Assembly (NCBI GenBank): GCA_900315785.1
Contig: ONAL01000006.1
Location: 1-61,290, forward strand
DNA from: an uncultured Eubacteriales bacterium
GTDB lineage: Bacteria > Bacillota > Clostridia > Oscillospirales > Acutalibacteraceae
Direction of reading: 5' to 3'
Length of the DNA stretch: 61,290 bases
In this document: positions 1-8,336 of the stretch, piece by piece
Numbering within the stretch: position 1 is the stretch's first letter
Layout of the letters: every line of letters starts with the position of its first letter
Position numbers and translations under genes: made by a program
The notes under the pieces: model-generated
Database searches by the model: none
The model's input: only the letters and a program-made list of their open reading frames with translations
Told to the model about the DNA's origin: nothing

Positions 1-75
<75 letters not shown>

Positions 76-297
76 ATTGTATCTAAACATCTTTCGATGC
101 TCAAACCTATTTCAGAGCTTAATCGCTCAAAACGCTTCTGCGTTCTGTAAATTATCCGTTTTTTAGTGTTTTCTTCACTTCTCTTTAAGCCAATTTAATC
201 GCTTAAATCAACTCAAAAAAATTTCGGGTTTCTTTACTTTCGTTGTTCAATTTTCAAGGTTCATAATTCGTCACGCTTTCACGCGGCGAACATTAAG
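76..297 (-). other. rRNA operon leader (no gene)
   Basis: This stretch has no credible gene. On the minus strand it is the transcribed leader between the rRNA promoter and 16S. It contains TTGAAAATTGAACAACGAAAG near 245-265, which resembles the leader and spacer sequences that often surround boxA-type antitermination signals in Firmicutes rRNA operons, and short self-complementary pieces (for example around 85-160) that could form the 16S processing stem. The antitermination role is inference. Confidence 0.6.
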
Positions 298-326
298 ATT
301 ATATTGCAAACAGAGCGAAATGTCAA
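298..326 (-). promoter_or_regulatory. rRNA operon promoter
   Basis: The minus strand has TTGACA (321-326), a 17-bp spacer and TATAAT (298-303), a perfect sigma-A consensus. Immediately upstream (327-360) is an A/T-tract-rich segment that resembles an UP element. Its position and orientation drive the 16S gene at the left edge. Confidence 0.93.
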
Positions 327-404
327 TACTTTTTTGAAACTTTTTTCAAAAAATTTTTAAAGCCCTATTATATCGGACTTTTTCCTGTTTTTTTCGACTT
401 GTTA

Positions 405-433
405 TTGACCTATTTTCATTATTATTATAAAAT
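405..433 (+). promoter_or_regulatory. promoter for the zinc-ribbon membrane protein gene
   Basis: TTGACC (405-410) and TAAAAT (428-433) are 17 bp apart, 33 bp upstream of the start at 466. It is divergent from the rRNA promoter. Confidence 0.6.
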
Positions 434-465
434 AGTAATACAGCTTTATGAATTGGAGTGGTATT

Positions 466-1455
466 ATGAACCCTTATCAGCAGAACATTAACATAATGAA
501 GGGCTTCTTCAAAAAGCCTCTGACGCTTGTTTTTTCGATTTGCACCTTCGTTACTATTTTTGTAACGTCAGTTACTAACTTTTTGCTTTCCACCTCAGAC
601 CTTACAAGCCAGCTGACGAGACAGATTGTAAATCAGTTTAACGAGGCATTCAAGCACTTTGCGGCTCAGAACGGCATAAATTATTACTCATCGCCTTTCT
701 ATGTCACAAGCACCAAAACACCGACTATGAGCATTGACCTGCTCGGCGTACTGCTCGGGATTACGTTAATTTTATTCTATGTTCAGTCGCAGTCGGAGAT
801 TAACGGCAGAACTCTCAGGGCTTCGCGCATTATGTTCAGGATTTACGCAATCTTCAAGTTTGTCGCGGGTATAATTATCTGCGCAGTCGGCGTTCCCTCG
901 CTGCTCTTCTCCGTAAGCTTTACTTCGAGCTTTATGCCGCACACCACCTGGTTTTTCATCGCGGTTATTCCTCTGATTGTTATCCTGCTTCTGTACGGTA
1001 TTTCGATTCACGTTTTCGCAAAGACAATCAAAAAGAACCTTACTTCCATTTTCCTGACCGACAGGGGAGCAAAGTTCTTCGGCGTTATGTCGATTATTAC
1101 CGCGCTCATCTCGCTCGGCACAACAATTATCTCGCTGCTTTACTTCAACAACATAGGCATAAGAATTTCGGCGGTTGACTTCGGAATGATTATCACAAAA
1201 TCTGTATTTGATATGATATTTAATGTGCTTTTCGCGGTTCTCGCGTTCAGCTTTTCGTCATACATCAAGGGATATTCTAAGGAATATGTTGTTGAAGCAT
1301 ATGAGTATGATGAGACCTCGGCGCAAGGCTTTGCCGCCGAACCCGCTCAGGCTGCTCAGCAGCAGGCTCCCGTCTTCTGCAGCAGATGCGGCAGACAGCT
1401 CAATCCCGACGATTACTTCTGCAACGGTTGCGGAACACCCGTACAAAGGCAATAA
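466..1455 (+). CDS. membrane protein with C-terminal zinc ribbon, unknown function
   Basis: A 329-residue predicted integral membrane protein. I chose ATG 466 because GGAGTG at 455-460 sits six bases before it; the in-frame ATG at 448 has no ribosome site. Hydrophobic segments lie near residues 20-40, 90-110, 130-155, 160-185, 210-235 and 250-270. The tail ends in a CxxC...CxxC zinc ribbon (CSRCGRQLNPDDYFCNGCG). Zinc ribbons of this kind recur in other membrane proteins of this window (12620, 13205, 58778). The family function is not known to me. It stands alone between its own promoter and a terminator. Confidence 0.85.
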   Translation: MNPYQQNINIMKGFFKKPLTLVFSICTFVTIFVTSVTNFLLSTSDLTSQLTRQIVNQFNEAFKHFAAQNGINYYSSPFYVTSTKTPTMSIDLLGVLLGITLILFYVQSQSEINGRTLRASRIMFRIYAIFKFVAGIIICAVGVPSLLFSVSFTSSFMPHTTWFFIAVIPLIVILLLYGISIHVFAKTIKKNLTSIFLTDRGAKFFGVMSIITALISLGTTIISLLYFNNIGIRISAVDFGMIITKSVFDMIFNVLFAVLAFSFSSYIKGYSKEYVVEAYEYDETSAQGFAAEPAQAAQQQAPVFCSRCGRQLNPDDYFCNGCGTPVQRQ

Positions 1456-1465
1456 TATATGTATA

Positions 1466-1492
1466 GAGCCGTCGCCGAGCGACGGCTTTTCT
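1466..1492 (+). terminator. intrinsic terminator
   Basis: GCCGTCGC (1468-1475), a three-base loop and GCGACGGC (1479-1486), followed by TTTTCTTTT. It closes the 466-1455 gene. Confidence 0.85.
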
Positions 1493-1566
1493 TTTGCAAA
1501 AATTTTTTCAAAACGCACGAAAACAACCTCTCCCATTCGTACTATAAGTGAAAGGAGGTTATCACC

Positions 1567-2055
1567 TTGAACGGTACCGACAAATCCAGAGAGCAGCTGA
1601 TAGAACAGGCAATCCGCAAGTACGCGGATATGATATACCGTATCGCGTTCCAGAGCCTGAAGAACCGCCATGACGCCGAGGACGTTTTACAGGAGGTCAG
1701 TCTTTGTCTTGTCACAAAGAACGCGCCCTTCGGGGACGAGGCGCATCTCAAGAACTGGCTGATAAGGCTGACGGTTAATAAATGCCGCGACTTTCACAGG
1801 AGCTTTTTCCGCAGAAACTCCGAGCCGCTCGACGAGCACCTCGAGCTGGAGGCTCCCGAAAGGCAGGAGGTTCTGGAGGAAATATTCAGACTGCCGAGGG
1901 ATTACAGCGTGATAATCTATCTTTACTATTACGAAGCCTACACTATTTCGGAGATTGCCGAAATACTCGGCAAAAACCCGAACACGGTCAGCTCATCTTT
2001 ACAGCGCGCGCGTAAGAGGCTGAAGAAGCTAATCAAGGAGGCTAATGATGAATAA
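1567..2055 (+). CDS. ECF-type RNA polymerase sigma factor
   Basis: A 162-residue sigma-70 family protein of extracytoplasmic-function size. Region 2 lies near residues 15-70 (YADMIYRIAFQ, DAEDVLQEV) and region 4 near 110-158, with the helix-turn-helix YTISEIAEILGKNPNTVSS. The start is TTG 1567, placed seven bases after a strong GGAGGT (1554-1559). The gene overlaps the next one by 11 bp, so the pair is probably translationally coupled. Upstream, AACC followed nine bases later by CGTAC (about 1527-1543) could be an ECF-type, self-recognised promoter, but this is a guess. What signal it answers cannot be read from the sequence. Confidence 0.93.
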   Translation: MNGTDKSREQLIEQAIRKYADMIYRIAFQSLKNRHDAEDVLQEVSLCLVTKNAPFGDEAHLKNWLIRLTVNKCRDFHRSFFRRNSEPLDEHLELEAPERQEVLEEIFRLPRDYSVIIYLYYYEAYTISEIAEILGKNPNTVSSSLQRARKRLKKLIKEANDE

Positions 2056-2917
2056 AAAATATTACAGTACGATAAGCTCCCTCAAGCCGAGCCGCAAGGC
2101 GGTTGACGCCGCTGTGGCGAACGCGCTGAGACTGGAGAAATCGGGAAAGGTGATTGAAATGAAACCTGCAAATAATAAGAAAAAGCTCACGGCTATCGGC
2201 ACGATAGCGGCAAGCCTGGCGCTCATAATTGCACTCGGAGCGGTGTTCTTTCCGCACGGAAACAGCCTTGTACTCAAGGTAAACGCCGCCGAGCTCAGTG
2301 ATAAGAGCTTTTCGGCGATAGCGAAGCTCAACCGCGACGGCGGCTCCCACATGATAACCGACGAAGGCGCCGAAAGGAAAAGCGAAATTATTACAAACGA
2401 TTTTGCTTTTGACCTCGACTGCGTCGGCGATAACATCAAATCGTACACCTGTGAGGTTAAAAACGGCTCCTTTGTTATCGGTGACACAACGGCTTTAGCG
2501 GACGCTGTGCCTGCCGAAAAAACATATAAGGCACCGTTTGAAAAAGAATACGCTTCATTTACGGCTGAAGCTGAAGCAAAAATACCCGAAATCAGATTAA
2601 TTACGGGAATTGATTTGCTTGACGAAAATCTCCCCAAAGCTGTTTTACGAATCACGGGACTTGATGAGAGCAAATATTACGATGACGGCTACGGCAAGGA
2701 TAATATCGAAGCGGATCTGAACGAAGAGCTCAAGCTTGCGTTTGAGGGGTTATCAGTCAGAATTACTGTCTGCTATAATGACGGCTCCAAAACCGAAAAA
2801 ACCTTGGTATTTACACCCGAAGCCAAGGTCACAAGGTTTGAAAAGGATATTGACGAGGACGGAAGCTTCGGTTATGATTACGACACAGAAACGGTCGTAA
2901 AGGCAAAAACCGCATAA
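2045..2917 (+). CDS. single-pass membrane protein, putative anti-sigma factor
   Basis: A 290-residue protein with a short cytoplasmic-type N-terminus (about 55 residues, Lys/Arg rich), one hydrophobic segment near residues 56-73 and a large outside domain rich in acidic residues. AAGGAGG at 2035-2041 serves ATG 2045 or ATG 2048. The 11-bp overlap with the ECF sigma gene and this topology are typical of membrane-bound anti-sigma factors that hold their sigma partner until a stress signal. No HxxxCxxC zinc motif is visible, so assignment rests on context and topology only. Confidence 0.75.
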   Translation: MMNKKYYSTISSLKPSRKAVDAAVANALRLEKSGKVIEMKPANNKKKLTAIGTIAASLALIIALGAVFFPHGNSLVLKVNAAELSDKSFSAIAKLNRDGGSHMITDEGAERKSEIITNDFAFDLDCVGDNIKSYTCEVKNGSFVIGDTTALADAVPAEKTYKAPFEKEYASFTAEAEAKIPEIRLITGIDLLDENLPKAVLRITGLDESKYYDDGYGKDNIEADLNEELKLAFEGLSVRITVCYNDGSKTEKTLVFTPEAKVTRFEKDIDEDGSFGYDYDTETVVKAKTA

Positions 2918-3013
2918 AAAGTGCCGATGGGCACTCCAGCCCGCCTTTTGTAATATCCTTCTTCCCAAGTGTTTATCAACGGCGGGTAGAGAAGTATCCT
3001 ATAAAGCAAAAAT

Positions 3014-3039
3014 TGTCCGACAGCGTTTTCTGTCGGACA
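3014..3039. terminator. bidirectional terminator hairpin
   Basis: TGTCCGACAG (3014-3023), a six-base loop and CTGTCGGACA (3030-3039), a perfect 10-bp stem between convergent genes. The minus-strand read continues into ATTTTTGC, so it is strongest for the lipoprotein gene at 3054-3650. Confidence 0.85.
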
Positions 3040-3053
3040 TTTCTATATATAGC

Positions 3054-3650
3054 TTATTTTTCTGTGGGATTGAAGGCTTCGAACTTCTCAACTGCGAGCT
3101 TCTTTGCCTTATAGTTGTCGGACTCGGCGTCTCCGTCCTTGAGGTTGCTGTCTGTATAAATCATCATATACTTGCCGTCAACAGCGAGGTACGCCTCAAT
3201 ATCGATATCGAAGAGCGTGAACTTGCCGTCCTTTTTGACGCTCTGAACATAGTCGTTCTTCTCGGGATTTTTAAATGAATAGAGCTCAATAGTGATGTTC
3301 TGGTTGGGGTACTTGACGCCCTTCTCGGCACCGATATACTCGTAGCCGTAGTCCTTGTCAACTCCCTTGATTGTGGGGAGCTTCTCCTCGCTTGACTGCT
3401 TCACGGAATCGGAAGTGATGTAGCCCTTATCCTTCATATAGCTTACAAGTCCGTCAAAGCTGTCCTTGTAGGTCTTGGTTTTCTCGGTTTTCTTTGACTC
3501 AGTCTTGGAGGAAGTGCTCTTCTCCTTTGACGATGTGCTGCTCGATGATGACTTTGAGCTGTTGTCGCTGAGGGGATCGCCGATACCGCAGCCCGCAAAC
3601 GCGGATACTATAAATAAACAGGCGATAACCGCCGCAATATACTTTTTCAT
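3054..3650 (-). CDS. secreted lipoprotein of unknown function
   Basis: A 198-residue protein with a lipoprotein signal: a Lys-rich N-terminus, a hydrophobic core and the lipobox SAFAGC (Cys near residue 21). A Ser/Lys/Thr-rich linker follows, then a folded domain of about 130 residues that I do not recognise. Start ATG 3650 is preferred over TTG 3653 because GGAGGT lies six bases before the ATG. A promoter is at 3681-3709. It should be anchored on the outer face of the cell membrane. Confidence 0.85.
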   Translation of the reverse strand: MKKYIAAVIACLFIVSAFAGCGIGDPLSDNSSKSSSSSTSSKEKSTSSKTESKKTEKTKTYKDSFDGLVSYMKDKGYITSDSVKQSSEEKLPTIKGVDKDYGYEYIGAEKGVKYPNQNITIELYSFKNPEKNDYVQSVKKDGKFTLFDIDIEAYLAVDGKYMMIYTDSNLKDGDAESDNYKAKKLAVEKFEAFNPTEK

Positions 3651-3680
3651 CAAATTACCTCCGTTGTGGATTTCTTAGGT

Positions 3681-3709
3681 ATTATACTATACTTTTCCGT
3701 GAAAATCAA
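3681..3709 (-). promoter_or_regulatory. promoter for the 3054-3650 lipoprotein
   Basis: Minus strand TTGATT (3704-3709), 17-bp spacer, TATAAT (3681-3686), 31 bp before the start codon. Confidence 0.75.
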
Positions 3710-3718
3710 GGGAAAAGA

Positions 3719-3742
3719 AAAACCGCCCTCTCGGACGGTTTT
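3719..3742 (-). terminator. terminator of the G5/3D protein gene
   Basis: Stem AAAACCGCCC (3719-3728) with GGACGGTTTT (3733-3742), four-base loop. On the minus strand it ends in a run of T just after the 3748-4770 gene. Confidence 0.8.
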
Positions 3743-3747
3743 AATTT

Positions 3748-4770
3748 TTACGCTAATACGTAGATATTTACATCTCTTCTGCCGAACTGGCAGCACGCGT
3801 CATAAGAACTGTAGAACAGGTCGCAGACTGTGCCCGAACCGTTGTAGCAGAATCCGCCTGTGTCGTTGGCTACGGCATAACCGTAAACGAACGAACCGTC
3901 GGGGCTCTCGATGTAGAGCTTGGAGCCGTAAGGGATAATGCTGGGGTTAACCGCTACGCCGCCGATGTGAACTGTGTCACCGACAGATGTATGCGCTCCT
4001 GCCGAAGCATAATAAGCTGTTGCGGGACCCGAGATTACCTGCTTATAAGCAACTGTTTTGCCGTTGTGGTCGGTAACTGTGCCGATACCGCCTGAGGACT
4101 TTGTCTTATAAGATGTGGGATTATACTCATACATAGCGTAGTTTCTGTGCTTGGTACCGACAAGAACGACCTTGTTCTGTGCCTTCTTTGTAACCTTTGT
4201 GGATGTAACTACCTCTGTGTGAGCCTTACCGTTTACCACGCGAGCGGTGTAGGTAACCTTCTTTGTACCGTTCTTACCCTTTGTCTTGACCTTCTTCTGA
4301 CCCTCATAGAGGCTCTTTGTTTTCTTTGTAACAGTCTTATACTTTACTGTTTCGGTCTTGACAGTCTTCTTATAGGTAATGCGGTTGACCTTGATCTTCT
4401 GGTTGTTCTTAACCTTTGAAGCAAGGCTCTTGCTGACTGTGTCGTCCTTACCGAGCTTGATTTTGGCGTGGTCAAGAGCGTCCTTAACGGTGCTCTTGGG
4501 GACAGAGTAGCTCTTGTAGTCGTTAGCGCCTACCTTAATATCTACTGTGACGCCCTCGGTAATCTTAATTTCTCCGTTGTCGGATGTGAGTGTGTCTCCG
4601 TTAGGGAGGACTAAATCACTTTCCTCGCTAACTTGCGTTTCCGTACTACTTGAATTTTCGTCAGAAATTGTCTGTGCAGATACGGAAAATGCAGAAGTCC
4701 ACAAAATAGCTGCGGCGGAAAGGACCGAGGCTATTCTCACCAGCGAACGCTGATTTTCTGTGATGCCCAT
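3748..4770 (-). CDS. cell-wall protein with DUF348, G5 and 3D domains (YabE/Rpf2-like)
   Basis: A 340-residue exported protein, probably involved in peptidoglycan remodelling. The order is: N-terminal membrane or signal segment (about 10-35), Ser/Thr/Glu linker, DUF348-like domain (about 65-120), Lys-rich G5 domain (about 125-205), and C-terminal 3D double-psi barrel (about 245-340). In the 3D domain the conserved aspartates show in ANDTGG, VCDLF and RRDVNIYVL; related domains occur in lytic transglycosylase-like proteins. ATG 4770 is used because AAGGAG lies six bases upstream; the in-frame TTG 4791 has no such site. It has a strong promoter (4876-4904) and about 100 nt of leader. It differs from YabE by its single DUF348 repeat. 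Confidence 0.88.
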   Translation of the reverse strand: MGITENQRSLVRIASVLSAAAILWTSAFSVSAQTISDENSSSTETQVSEESDLVLPNGDTLTSDNGEIKITEGVTVDIKVGANDYKSYSVPKSTVKDALDHAKIKLGKDDTVSKSLASKVKNNQKIKVNRITYKKTVKTETVKYKTVTKKTKSLYEGQKKVKTKGKNGTKKVTYTARVVNGKAHTEVVTSTKVTKKAQNKVVLVGTKHRNYAMYEYNPTSYKTKSSGGIGTVTDHNGKTVAYKQVISGPATAYYASAGAHTSVGDTVHIGGVAVNPSIIPYGSKLYIESPDGSFVYGYAVANDTGGFCYNGSGTVCDLFYSSYDACCQFGRRDVNIYVLA

Positions 4771-4875
4771 ATTTTTCTCCTTAGTATTCAACTAGAATTT
4801 GAAGCTCAAAACTTCATTAATATGATTTTGAAGCAAAACTTGCAGGCGAGCCGCCTTGTTTTTTGCTGCGACAGA

Positions 4876-4904
4876 ATTATAGGCGCATTTATTCAGAATG
4901 TCAA
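4876..4904 (-). promoter_or_regulatory. strong promoter for the G5/3D protein gene
   Basis: Minus strand TTGACA (4899-4904), 17-bp spacer, TATAAT (4876-4881): full consensus. The leader that follows contains a compound hairpin (AGCAAAA paired with TTTTGCT, inner AGGCG with CGCCT, about 4835-4870) and TGAAG/CTTCA near 4800-4816. Confidence 0.9.
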
Positions 4905-5270
4905 ACAAAAAATTTTTTAGTTTTTGTGCAATATGACAAGAGAATGTATAATTTTTCGTCCTATGAAAATTATATATTTCTTTATTAGAATAATAATCCT
5001 TCAAAAACTAGTCAAATTGCAAGAAATCAACCAATTACGTCGCTGTAACCCTTGGTTACGGCTTTGTAACAAATAAATTTTTTGAGCAAAAATTCGGCTG
5101 ATTTTTGCTTTTTTTCAAATGTGAAAGTTGTGTGAACTTAGGAAAAAAGGGGGTAAAAGCACCTTTTTTGACGAAATCGTCGTTTTTATTACCAAAAAAG
5201 TTTAGAGTTAGTGATAGATTTAATGTAAAAATTTTCTAAAAATTTGAGCGTGAAAATCCGAAAAAAGGCA
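4905..5270. other. AT-rich intergenic region, no gene seen
   Basis: This stretch of about 365 bases holds no convincing coding sequence. It contains TGTAAC at 5044-5049 and again at 5065-5070, exactly 21 bp apart, with GGTTAC between them, and an 8-bp inverted repeat AGCAAAAA/TTTTTGCT (5085-5109). A weaker minus-strand promoter candidate, TTGACT with TATTCT 17 bp on, lies near 4990-5013. These could be regulator-binding sites for the cell-wall gene downstream; that is inference. Confidence 0.4.
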
Positions 5271-5301
5271 GAAAAAATGCCGCTTTCGGTCAGAAAACGG
5301 C
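5271..5301 (-). terminator. terminator after the deoxyribosyltransferase gene
   Basis: On the minus strand GCCGTTTTC pairs with GAAAGCGGC (one G-U pair; plus-strand arms 5279-5287 and 5293-5301) and is followed by ATTTTTT. It ends the HAD/deoxyribosyltransferase transcript. Confidence 0.75.
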
Positions 5302-5354
5302 GAAAAATTAATTACAAAAAATTTTAAAGGTTACAACCCGATTTTCAGAGAAAA

Positions 5355-5777
5355 TCAGAACATTTTGCCCTCATAGGGCTTGTACGGCATAGTCTCAAAG
5401 TCGTATTCGCTGAGCTCGTCCATACTGATATTGGTGTGACAACCCTCGTGAATCATCAGATTGGAGTCCTCTCCGAGCTGCACAACGACCACGGGAGTGT
5501 TGGTTCCGAAGGCGTAACCGCATTCCCACGCGGTGCCGCTGTCGCTGTAGCCGCCGTAGTAGAGCATTACCACGGCGTCCGCCCAGTCGATAAAGCGTCT
5601 GTCGTTCATAAAGGTTTCCTTTGACCACGCTCTGCTGCCGACGGTTTCCTCTGTTCTGACCTCGTTGAGCCTGGGGGAGAACACGGTAAAGCCGCGTTCG
5701 GTGAGGATTTTCTCGGCAAGCGCTACATTTCTGAGCTCCTCTTCATTGAAAAAGGGGCTTGCAAGGTAGATTTTCAT
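5355..5777 (-). CDS. nucleoside 2-deoxyribosyltransferase family protein
   Basis: A 140-residue protein of the usual size for this family, which cleaves or transfers the deoxyribose of nucleosides or nucleotides in salvage. It starts with the family's MKIYLASPFF strand and carries the active-site segment SDSGTAWECGYAFG near residues 80-93, with the Glu expected to be the nucleophile. Its ATG overlaps the stop of the upstream HAD gene as ATGA, so the two are translationally coupled; a HAD nucleotidase and a deoxyribosyltransferase make sense together in deoxynucleotide salvage. The exact substrate is unknown. Confidence 0.9.
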   Translation of the reverse strand: MKIYLASPFFNEEELRNVALAEKILTERGFTVFSPRLNEVRTEETVGSRAWSKETFMNDRRFIDWADAVVMLYYGGYSDSGTAWECGYAFGTNTPVVVVQLGEDSNLMIHEGCHTNISMDELSEYDFETMPYKPYEGKMF

Positions 5778-6285
5778 TTGACGATAAGCTCCTTTATCTT
5801 GAATACGTCGCCGTCCATAACCTTGAAATCGGCGAGAAGCTCGCCCTTAATCTCGGGGCTGATGCTCTGGTGAATGTAGAGCGCGCTGAGACCCACTTCC
5901 TTTGCGCCTTTGATATCGGCAATGTAGTCGTTGCCAATCATAATTGTTTCGGACGCATCGAGGGAGAAGCGCTCGAGCAGGATTTCATAATAATGACGGT
6001 CGGGCTTGGAGCATTCCTCGTCGGAGCTGATAATGATTCCGTCGAAATACTTTATCAGACCGAACATATTGAGCTCGTTCTCGGTGAAGCCGCGCTGAGC
6101 GTTCGAGAGCAGATAGACGTTCTTGCCCTTTGCCTTGAGGGTTTCGAGCAAGTCGAGAACTCCGTCATAGAGCTTGATGTATGTCGTCGAGAAACATCTG
6201 AACGCGGTGCAGATTTCCTGAAGCTCGCGTTTGGTGGGCTTGACGCCCTTTGCGGTGAAGAGCTTGCGGAAAACCTTCTCAATCT
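5774..6285 (-). CDS. HAD-family hydrolase, 3' exon (split by group II intron)
   Basis: This is the C-terminal part of a HAD-superfamily phosphatase. It has motif II (YLLSNAQ), the motif III lysine (KPDRHYY) and motif IV (GNDYIADIKGA). The 512-nt exon has no start of its own: its frame opens with AG ATT GAG directly after the intron 3' end. Joined to the 217-nt 5' exon at 9039-9255 it gives 729 nt, an uninterrupted 242-residue protein of normal HAD length. The stop TGA overlaps the start of the deoxyribosyltransferase gene. A nucleotidase role is suggested by that neighbour only. Confidence 0.9.
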
Positions 6286-6376
6286 ATGTATGCCACCCCT
6301 GTGGTGATATCCACAGGGTAGGCATTTTTAACGATAGGTAACTCTTTGATATTATCTCCAAGTTTTCCCCCGCCCC

Positions 6377-6410
6377 ACACCGTGCATGCGGCTTTCACCG
6401 CACACGGCGT
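6377..6410 (-). other. group II intron domain V (catalytic hairpin)
   Basis: A 34-nt minus-strand hairpin: ACGCCGTG pairs with CACGGTGT, then a two-base TG bulge, then TGCGG with CCGCA around a TGAAAG loop. This is the canonical domain V size and layout. The catalytic triad region reads CGC rather than the commoner AGC. Confidence 0.9.
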
Positions 6411-6470
6411 TCCATCATAAATATACTTTTCATTAGATTAGTAAACCTTTCAAAAGTTAAATTTTATTGT

Positions 6471-8336
6471 TTATGCTACTTTAATTGGCTCTAGTTGAGC
6501 CTGCTTCCTTAAGCTGTTTATCTTATTAATCTGACCTTTGTTAAGGTTAAGAACAGATAAGTATTTGCATATTGTTTCAAGCTTTGTCGCATGTAATAGC
6601 TTGTGCACATCTTTATGAACGATAACTAAATTCTGATAGTTATCTTTGCCGCCAAGCTTTTTAGGGAGCTTATGGTGACAGTGAATATCATCAATATCAA
6701 GTATCGTTCCTAGAACAGCACACTTGCCATATTGCGCCGCATAAAGTGAGATTTTATTATCCCCAAATTCGGTGCTATCCGTATGCTGGTAATTGTACAG
6801 TAATTGGTTCATTACCCATAATACATATTCATCAAATTGCAGATTTTTATGTATCTCAACCCTGCCACTTTCTGTGTATTTACAAATACTTTTCTTTTTG
6901 TACATAGGGTTCTTGGTTTGCACATAGCCGATAGGCACTAATGGTTTTCCATCAACAAACCTGAGCTGTTGACTTTTACCATACCTTTCTTTTATATGCT
7001 TACTATCAATAATCCCGTGTTTCTTAACTCTACCTTTTAGCCTGTTCTTAATTATCGTGCTGACTTTCCTCTGAATAATGCTACAATCAATATTGATATC
7101 AGTAGCATACCTATAATAGTTCTGAACCCCCTCAACCATTTGATTAAACCTTTGTATTTCAAGAATACTTTGATTTATATCCTTTGGTCTTTGGATTTTC
7201 TTCACTTGTTCCATAAGCTCTTTGGTGACTTTCTCAACTGCCTTATCTCTCATATGGGAGCGAACAACATATTTGTTGCCCTTTTTGACAGCTTTGAGCT
7301 TGTAACCTAAAAATTCAGAATAGTGTCGTTTGAGATTAACAACTTTACTCTTTTCTTCTGAGATTTGAAGTTTGAGCCTGTCTTGCAGCCACAGCTTCAC
7401 AGCTATGAATACTTTATCAGCGTCACTTCGTTTTCTACAAAAGATTTTGAAATCGTCTGCATATCGCACAATATACATTTCTTTAAGATTTGTTTTTCTT
7501 AAAGCTTTATTTAGGTTACCCTTATTTGGACTGCCATTTTCATGTATCTGACATTTGTACTCTTTCTTAGTCGGCATATTTTCCCATTGAGAGGAAATCC
7601 ACCAATCAAGTTCATTAAGTACAATGTTAGATAACAGGGGAGATAATATACCGCCTTGTGGTGTTCCGCAAGTAGGGTACTGTATATCACCATTAGGCAT
7701 AACAATAGGAGCCTTGAGCATAGCTCTAATAATGCAGATTAGTTGCTTATCTCTGATTCCCATAGTCCACATTTGATTGATTAGCTTATTGTGATTGACA
7801 TTATCAAAGAAGCCCTTGATATCAATATCTACCACAAAATGCAGTCTTTGCTGTTGTATCATACGATAACATTGTGCTATTGCATTTTCTGTTGACCGAT
7901 TAGGTCTAAAGCCATTGTTTCTCTCGTGAAACTTAGCCTCGCAAATAGGTTCTAACACTTGCAAGATACACTGCTGCACTAATCTATCAATTATCGTGGG
8001 TATTCCTAATGGTCTGGTTTTACCATTAGTCTTTGGAATATCAACTCGTTTAACAGGTTTAGGCTGATAATAGCTTAATTTTCTTTGCACTATTTCTACA
8101 TATTTATCTATGGGGATAGACTTGATATCTTTAATAGTACAATAATCAGTGCCGTAAGTTTTACTACCGCTATTGCTTTTAATATTTCTATATGCTAATC
8201 GTATATTTTCGGGAGAGGATATGATTTCCATAAGGTTATCAAACTTCTTTCCCTTTTTACTTTCAGCATAGAGCTTATCAAAAGTATCTTGCAGATTGTA
8301 ATACTCATTGTGGCGTAGCCTTGTTACTTTTGTCAT
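6471..8336 (-). CDS. ltrA: group II intron reverse transcriptase/maturase with HNH endonuclease
   Basis: A 621-residue multifunctional intron protein that helps the RNA splice and copies it into new DNA sites. It has RT domain motifs (LGIPTIIDRLVQQ near 110-122, GTPQGGILSPLLSN near 224-237, catalytic YADD near 292-295), a maturase X domain (about 380-470) and a C-terminal HNH nuclease (HCHHKLPKKLGGKDNYQNLV, then H residues, about 550-595). I start at ATG 8336, nine bases after AAAGGAG; the ATG at 8345 directly abuts the Shine-Dalgarno. All key motifs look intact, so the element may be mobile. Confidence 0.96.
   Translation of the reverse strand: MTKVTRLRHNEYYNLQDTFDKLYAESKKGKKFDNLMEIISSPENIRLAYRNIKSNSGSKTYGTDYCTIKDIKSIPIDKYVEIVQRKLSYYQPKPVKRVDIPKTNGKTRPLGIPTIIDRLVQQCILQVLEPICEAKFHERNNGFRPNRSTENAIAQCYRMIQQQRLHFVVDIDIKGFFDNVNHNKLINQMWTMGIRDKQLICIIRAMLKAPIVMPNGDIQYPTCGTPQGGILSPLLSNIVLNELDWWISSQWENMPTKKEYKCQIHENGSPNKGNLNKALRKTNLKEMYIVRYADDFKIFCRKRSDADKVFIAVKLWLQDRLKLQISEEKSKVVNLKRHYSEFLGYKLKAVKKGNKYVVRSHMRDKAVEKVTKELMEQVKKIQRPKDINQSILEIQRFNQMVEGVQNYYRYATDINIDCSIIQRKVSTIIKNRLKGRVKKHGIIDSKHIKERYGKSQQLRFVDGKPLVPIGYVQTKNPMYKKKSICKYTESGRVEIHKNLQFDEYVLWVMNQLLYNYQHTDSTEFGDNKISLYAAQYGKCAVLGTILDIDDIHCHHKLPKKLGGKDNYQNLVIVHKDVHKLLHATKLETICKYLSVLNLNKGQINKINSLRKQAQLEPIKVA

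Noticed and set aside
4792-5004. A 70-codon frame on the minus strand upstream of the G5/3D gene
   Set aside because: It covers the consensus promoter and leader of that gene, has no ribosome site and its composition is that of A/T-rich intergenic DNA.
4771-5354. A c-di-AMP (ydaO-type) riboswitch before the cell-wall gene
   Set aside because: Such switches often precede this kind of gene, but I do not see the conserved cores and the mapped leader is only about 100 nt.
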